Below, piece by piece: positions 59,491-64,000 of a stretch of DNA of 64,000 nucleotides. The notes below the pieces were generated by a model. That model did not search any database. It saw only the letters and a program-made list of their open reading frames with translations, and was not told the DNA's origin. This DNA is from an uncultured bacterium. Lineage in GTDB: Bacteria; Bacillota; Negativicutes; Acidaminococcales; Acidaminococcaceae. The stretch is taken from contig CAJMQS010000006.1 in assembly GCA_905215645.1 (NCBI GenBank), positions 1-64,000 on the forward strand, read 5' to 3'. Position 1 is the stretch's first letter. Every line of letters starts with the position of its first letter. The position numbers and the translations under genes are program-made.

Positions 59491-61533
59491 ATGAAAATCT
59501 ATGTTGCAGACCCTTGCGGCTTCTGTTATGGAGTAAAAAGAGCGATACACGTTGCAGAACTGCAAGCAAAAGGGTATAATGATAGTATTGCCACTCTGGG
59601 TGAATTGGTTCATAATCCCCGTGTTGTAGAAAAACTGAAACAGCAAGGTGTAGAATGTAAGGAGAAGCTGGCGCAATTCGCGGCTGGCGATACAGTCATA
59701 TTCCGATCCCATGGGGTGGGCCCTGCTCTTTATGAGGAGGCCGCCCAGCGGGAACTGAAAGTCATCGATGCCACTTGTCCTCATGTGCGGAAAGCACAGA
59801 AAACGGCTGCTGAACTGGCAGAAGAAGGCCGTTTCGTCATCATTATTGGGGAAAAGCGTCATCCTGAGGTGCAAAGTATCAAGGCTTGGGCAGGCAGCGA
59901 TTCTGTGGTCATCGAAACACCCGATGATCTTGGATCTCTTCCTGAAAAAGATAAGTTTGGGGTAGTCAGTCAGACGACTTTTGAAGCTGAGAAGTTTAAC
60001 CTTCTGCTTCGAATGGCTCAGGAGAAACGTCCGGGCGACTATAAAGTCGTGCGAACCATTTGCACTGCCACCGCAGAACGACAGGCTGCCGCACGGCAGC
60101 TGGCAGGGAAAACAGATGCTTTCTTCGTGTTTGGCGGCAAGAACAGCGCGAACACGAGACACCTGTGGGAACTGGCCAGGGAAATCAACCCCCGTTCCTA
60201 TCTTTTGCAGGACGCCAGCGAGATCACTGGACCGATGCTGGCCGGAGCACACAAAATTGGCATCACTGCTGGCGCATCGACGCCGCAGGAAATTATTGAG
60301 GAGGCTATTGGAACTATGGAAACGATGGAAAGTTTGTTGGGCGAACAGGAATGCATGAAATTGCACATTGGCATGATTGTGGAGGCTACTGTAGTAGAAG
60401 TGACCGATGATGAGGTCGTAGTAGACTTCGGGTATCAGAGTGAAGGTTCTGTGGCCTTCGACCAATGGACTTTGGGTGGGACCAAGGACACCGTAGCCCC
60501 CACTGTGAAACCGGGCGACAAAGTGACCCTGAAGGTCATTGCCAGCGAAAACCAGGATGGCCTGGTGGTCCTGAGCCGGACCAAAGCAGAAGCCGATCAG
60601 GCTTGGCTGAAACTGCCGGAAGAACTGGCTGACAAAAAGACTGTACAGGTCAAAGGCCTGCGGGCTGTCAAAGGCGGCCTGACTGTTTCTTATGATGGAC
60701 TGACTGGCTTCATCCCTGCTTCCCATCTGGATCTGAAGCATGTGGATGATGTGAAGGAATATGAAGGCAAAGACTTGGAAGTTTCTCTCCTGGAAATCAA
60801 TCCGGAAAAGAAACGCCTGGTATTCTCCCGGAGAAACGTCCTGCGGGAAGAACGGGCAGCCAAGAATGCCGCTTATAAAGAAGAAAGAGCCAAACGGGAA
60901 GAAGAACGGAAAGAAGCCCTGGAAAAGGCTTTCCAGACTTTCCATGAAGGGGAAACCGTGGAAGGGACCATCAAGAGCATCGTGGATTTCGGGATGTTCG
61001 TGGAAATCGCTCCCATGGTCCAGGGCCTGGTGCACATTTCCGAAGTATCCTGGGACCGCAGCGTGAAGCCGGCTGACCTGTACAAAGTAGGCGAAAAGAT
61101 CAACGTCTACATCAAAGGCCTGGATGAAGAAAAAGGCCGGATCAGCCTGTCCGTCAAAGCCCTCCAGGAAGATCCCTGGGTCACCGCTGCCAAAGAATTC
61201 CATGTGGGTGACATCGTGACCGGTACGGTTGTACGGTTCCTGCCTTTCGGCGCCATCGTGAAGCTGAACGATAAGAACGAAGGCATGATCCATATTTCCG
61301 AAATCGCTGAACAGCGGATCGAAAAACCGGAAGATGTCCTGGAAATCGGTCAGGAAGTGAAAGTGAAAGTCCTGCGTGTGGACACCGAACACAAGAAGAT
61401 CGCCCTGAGCATCACCAAAGCCAAGGAAGATGCTGAAAAGGCTGAAATGCGTCAGTATCTGGGCAAGAAGAGCACCCTGTCCCAGGGCCTGGGCGAAAAA
61501 CTGGCTGAAGCAGAAGCAGAAGCCCATAAATAA
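59491..61533 (+). CDS. ispH: Fusion of IspH (HMBPP reductase) and ribosomal protein S1
   Basis: 680 residues. Residues 1-285 are IspH: ADPCGFCYGVKRAI with Cys12, DATCPHV with Cys96 and VRTICTATAERQ with Cys191 bind the 4Fe-4S cluster, plus the substrate motif FRSHGVGPALYE and a TAGAS-like end (ITAGASTPQ). It makes IPP and DMAPP in the MEP pathway. Residues about 288-660 carry four S1 RNA-binding domains, the last two canonical (VEGTIKSIVDFGMFVEIAPMVQGLVHIS and VTGTVVRFLPFGAIVKLNDKNEGMIHIS). Such fusions are known in Clostridia and Negativicutes. The first half uses noticeably more AT-ending codons than the second. Confidence 0.94.
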   Translation: MKIYVADPCGFCYGVKRAIHVAELQAKGYNDSIATLGELVHNPRVVEKLKQQGVECKEKLAQFAAGDTVIFRSHGVGPALYEEAAQRELKVIDATCPHVRKAQKTAAELAEEGRFVIIIGEKRHPEVQSIKAWAGSDSVVIETPDDLGSLPEKDKFGVVSQTTFEAEKFNLLLRMAQEKRPGDYKVVRTICTATAERQAAARQLAGKTDAFFVFGGKNSANTRHLWELAREINPRSYLLQDASEITGPMLAGAHKIGITAGASTPQEIIEEAIGTMETMESLLGEQECMKLHIGMIVEATVVEVTDDEVVVDFGYQSEGSVAFDQWTLGGTKDTVAPTVKPGDKVTLKVIASENQDGLVVLSRTKAEADQAWLKLPEELADKKTVQVKGLRAVKGGLTVSYDGLTGFIPASHLDLKHVDDVKEYEGKDLEVSLLEINPEKKRLVFSRRNVLREERAAKNAAYKEERAKREEERKEALEKAFQTFHEGETVEGTIKSIVDFGMFVEIAPMVQGLVHISEVSWDRSVKPADLYKVGEKINVYIKGLDEEKGRISLSVKALQEDPWVTAAKEFHVGDIVTGTVVRFLPFGAIVKLNDKNEGMIHISEIAEQRIEKPEDVLEIGQEVKVKVLRVDTEHKKIALSITKAKEDAEKAEMRQYLGKKSTLSQGLGEKLAEAEAEAHK

Positions 61534-61553
61534 GTAAGAGAGGTTTGTCATAG

Positions 61554-62606
61554 ATGAAAAGCCGGGAGAGCCGTAAAATCGATCATATCAAGTATGCCCT
61601 GCACCTTGAGGATGGTCCTTGCGCCACCGGCTTTTCTGATATACAGGTGTTCCACCGGGCTTTGCCCCAGGCGGACCGGCGGGACATCGACCTTTCCACC
61701 ACCCTTCCGGGGATCGGGACGCTTTCCCAGCCCCTGGTGATCAATGCCATCACCGGCGGGGCGGAAGCGGTGAAAGCCATCAACGGGGAACTGGCTGCCG
61801 TGGCCCGGGAAACCGGCTGCGCCATGGCGGTAGGGTCCCAGTACGGGGCTGTCCGGAAAGGCATGTATGAAGATACCTTTGCCATAGCCCGGCAGGTGGA
61901 TCCCAAGGGGCTGCTCTTTGCCAATGTCAGTGCCTTGGCATCTCCTGATGAAGCCCGGCGGGCAGTGGACATGATCCAGGCCCAGGCCCTCCAGATCCAT
62001 CTGAACAGTGCCCAGGAACTGGCCATGGAAGAAGGGGACCGGGATTTCTCCCACTGGCTGGAACAGATCGAAGCCGTCTGTGCCCAGTCTGAAGTCCCGG
62101 TGATCGTGAAAGAAACAGGCTGTGGAATGGCCCGGGAAGATGCCAGACGCCTCCTGGACTGCGGGGTATCCATCCTGGATACCGGCGGTGCAGGGGGAAC
62201 CAATTTCCCGGCCATCGAAGGCTGCCGCTATCCGGAAGGGAACCAGGAACTCTCCTACTGGGGGATTCCCACGGCCCTTTCCCTTTTGGAAGTGGTGGAA
62301 GCCAAGGGCTGGCAAAAAGGAATCATCGCTTCCGGCGGGATCCGGACGGCTTTGGATGTGTTCAAGGCCCGGATGCTGGGAGCCAATGCAGTGGGGATGG
62401 CAGGCAATATCCTGCGGCTGGTCCAGGCCAGCGGGACCCAAAGTGCCATCGACTGGATCCATAAGCTGTTGGAAGCCGTGAAAGATTTCTACACCCTGAC
62501 CGGGTGTACCCGAGAGGATGAGCTGCGCCAGGTCCGGTACTATTTCACCGGAAACCTGGCGGCAGCGGTCCGCTCCTTTCCCTACGGGGAAAATGAATAT
62601 AACTGA
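61554..62606 (+). CDS. fni: Isopentenyl-diphosphate delta-isomerase, type 2
   Basis: 350 residues, FMN-dependent TIM barrel. Family blocks: RKIDHIKYAL at the start, VINAITGGAEAVKAINGELAAVARE, AVGSQYGAV, VIVKETGCGMAREDARRLLDCGVSILDTGGAGGTNF, and IIASGGIRTALDVFKARMLGANAVGMAG. It interconverts IPP and DMAPP. Being directly downstream of ispH/rpsA, it balances the two products of IspH. The spacing of 20 nt suggests one transcript. Confidence 0.94.
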   Translation: MKSRESRKIDHIKYALHLEDGPCATGFSDIQVFHRALPQADRRDIDLSTTLPGIGTLSQPLVINAITGGAEAVKAINGELAAVARETGCAMAVGSQYGAVRKGMYEDTFAIARQVDPKGLLFANVSALASPDEARRAVDMIQAQALQIHLNSAQELAMEEGDRDFSHWLEQIEAVCAQSEVPVIVKETGCGMAREDARRLLDCGVSILDTGGAGGTNFPAIEGCRYPEGNQELSYWGIPTALSLLEVVEAKGWQKGIIASGGIRTALDVFKARMLGANAVGMAGNILRLVQASGTQSAIDWIHKLLEAVKDFYTLTGCTREDELRQVRYYFTGNLAAAVRSFPYGENEYN

Positions 62607-62621
62607 AAGAGGTTCATTTCC

Positions 62622-63953
62622 ATGAGCAAACCCATAGTTGCAATTGTCGGCAGACCCAACGTCGGCAAATCAACACTATTTAACATATTTGCCGACAGCC
62701 GGATTTCCATTGTGGAAGATACCCCGGGGGTCACCCGGGACCGTCTGTACGCAGATGCGGAATGGCTGGACCGGAAGTTCACCATGGTGGATACCGGCGG
62801 GATCGAGATGCAGAACACTGATTCCATTGCTGTTTCCATCCGGCAGCAGGCGGAAGTGGCCATCCGGGAAGCGGATGTGATCCTGTTCGTGTGCGATGCC
62901 CGGACGGGGATCACCAATGATGACCTGGAAGTGGCCAAGATGCTCCGGCAGTCCCGGAAGCCCGTGGTGCTGGCAGTGAACAAGGCGGATACCCCCAAGC
63001 AGGAGGCAGAAGCCTATGAATTCTACAATCTGGGGATCGGGGAACCCTACCTGATTTCTGCCTCCAACCGGCTGAACCTGGGGGATCTGCTGGATGCGGT
63101 GGTGGAAAAATTCCCTCCCGAAGGGGATGACGAGGAAGACAATGAAGATGTGATCAAGGTGGCCATCATCGGCCGGCCCAATGTGGGCAAATCTTCCATC
63201 TTCAATGACATCATCGGCCAGACCCGTTCCATCGTCAGCGATGTAGCCGGGACTACCCGGGATGCCATCGACGTGCCGGTGGAAAAAGACGGCCAGACCT
63301 ATCTGTTCATCGATACGGCAGGGATGCGCCGGAAAGGAAAAATCGACGAGCCCATTGAAAAATACAGCATCATCCGGACTCTCCGGGCAGTGGACCGGAG
63401 TGACGTGGTGCTCCTGGTGCTCAACGCCGTGGAAGGGATCACGGATCAGGATAAAAAGATTGCCGGCTACGCCCATGAAGCGGGCAAAGGGATCGTGATC
63501 GTGGTGAACAAGTGGGATCTGTATCCTGACAAAACGGTGATGTCTACGGAAGAATTCACCAAGAATATCCGCCATGAACTGATTTTCATGCCCTATGCCA
63601 ATGTGGTGTATGTGTCGGCGCTGACCCAGCAGCGGATCAGCCGGCTGCCGGAAATGATCAAAGACGCGGCGGAAGCCAATGCTATGCGGATCTCCACCAG
63701 CGTATTGAACCAGGTGGTCACCGACGCGGTGGCCATGAACCAGCCTCCTATGGAAAAGGGCAAACGGCTGAAGATCCTGTATACCACCCAGGTAAAGGTG
63801 AAGCCGCCGACTTTCGTGATTTTCTGCAACGAACCGGAAATCATGCATTTCTCCTATCAGCGGTATCTGGAAAACCAGCTCCGGGAAGCTTTTGGCTTCA
63901 AGGGGACCCCCATCAACATCATCGTCCGGGGCAAGAATGAGGACGAGGCATAA
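62622..63953 (+). CDS. der: Ribosome-assembly GTPase Der (EngA)
   Basis: 443 residues with two tandem GTPase domains. The first: G1 GRPNVGKST (about 11-19), DTGGIE, NKAD. The second: G1 GRPNVGKSS near 186, DTAGMRRKGKID, NKWD. A KH-like domain follows (about 355-435, ending INIIVRGKNEDE). Der is essential for 50S subunit assembly. The stop is at 63953, and a probable plsY begins 15 nt later. Confidence 0.96.
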   Translation: MSKPIVAIVGRPNVGKSTLFNIFADSRISIVEDTPGVTRDRLYADAEWLDRKFTMVDTGGIEMQNTDSIAVSIRQQAEVAIREADVILFVCDARTGITNDDLEVAKMLRQSRKPVVLAVNKADTPKQEAEAYEFYNLGIGEPYLISASNRLNLGDLLDAVVEKFPPEGDDEEDNEDVIKVAIIGRPNVGKSSIFNDIIGQTRSIVSDVAGTTRDAIDVPVEKDGQTYLFIDTAGMRRKGKIDEPIEKYSIIRTLRAVDRSDVVLLVLNAVEGITDQDKKIAGYAHEAGKGIVIVVNKWDLYPDKTVMSTEEFTKNIRHELIFMPYANVVYVSALTQQRISRLPEMIKDAAEANAMRISTSVLNQVVTDAVAMNQPPMEKGKRLKILYTTQVKVKPPTFVIFCNEPEIMHFSYQRYLENQLREAFGFKGTPINIIVRGKNEDEA

Positions 63954-63968
63954 GGACGGTCGAAGAGT

Positions 63969-64000
63969 ATGGACTATGTATTGAGTGCAGTGATCGGATA
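63969..64000 (+). CDS. Start of a gene cut by the window end, probably plsY
   Basis: Only ten codons and part of an eleventh are visible (MDYVLSAVIG plus an incomplete codon). The hydrophobic start and the position directly after der match glycerol-3-phosphate acyltransferase PlsY, whose N-terminus often reads lxxxIgYllGS. GGTCGAAGAG precedes the ATG. The call rests mainly on gene order. Confidence 0.45.
   Translation, partial: MDYVLSAVIG

Overview
The window is a dense bacterial chromosome segment with high GC (CGG/CTG/GCC-rich codon use) and Firmicute-type ribosome binding sites. It carries Firmicute hallmarks (CodY, AddAB, a T-box leader, the dprA-topA-trmFO-xerC-codY order, and an IspH/ribosomal protein S1 fusion), but also an OmpA-type outer-membrane protein with a peptidoglycan-binding domain. 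That combination points to a diderm Firmicute of the Negativicutes. An Acidaminococcus-like amino-acid fermenter is my best inference, supported by TRAP, SstT and SLC13 transporters, NfnAB and HydF; the species is not proven from this sequence.

Layout. 0-3.6 kb: an RraA-family aldolase/decarboxylase and a complete DctPQM TRAP transporter on the minus strand. 4-6.8 kb: an overlapping three-gene operon of a circularly permuted ATP-grasp enzyme, an alpha-E protein and a transglutaminase-like protein, a predicted but uncharacterised peptide-modification system. 6.9-16 kb: an rRNA methyltransferase, an SH3-like secreted protein, MgtE, a T-box-controlled BASS transporter, SstT, TrpS, a MATE exporter and a lipoprotein. 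16-18.2 kb: an AT-richer patch with a Sel1-repeat gene broken by a TAG codon and an orphan gene. 18.2-21.1 kb: two orphan genes and an aminotransferase separated by copies of an intergenic inverted repeat. 21.2-29.6 kb: a heterodimeric ABC exporter, MscS, a TPR protein, an SLC13 transporter and an anchored orphan. 29.7-36 kb: addB-addA. 36.1-41.4 kb: a HAD phosphatase, a two-gene methylthioadenosine salvage pair acting through deamination, and nfnA-nfnB. 41.4-47.5 kb: orphans, OmpA, an HD hydrolase and hydF. 47.8-54.1 kb: dprA-topA-trmFO-xerC-codY, lacking the hslVU pair that sits between xerC and codY in Bacillus. 54.3-64 kb: a site-2 protease homologue, scpA-scpB-rluB, a YhiN-type flavoprotein, cmk-plsC-ispH/rpsA, fni, der and the first codons of a probable plsY.

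The most unusual content is in the gaps between genes. At least four sequence-unrelated types of inverted-repeat element share one architecture. Each arm is built from about three to five tandem copies of a 7-bp unit (GTATGAC, GTCAGAC/GTCTGAC, GGTCAAC or AGTCTGA types). The arms face each other across a roughly 80-150 bp centre with small hairpins. They often abut a terminator hairpin whose loop-proximal stem contains GTTGCA or GCTGTTG. A 20-bp hairpin module (ATCAATTT-N4-AAATTGAT) is shared between two types with different heptamers, so arms and centres look modular. I do not know a described element with this design in this group. No rRNA, tRNA, CRISPR array, prophage or transposase was found.
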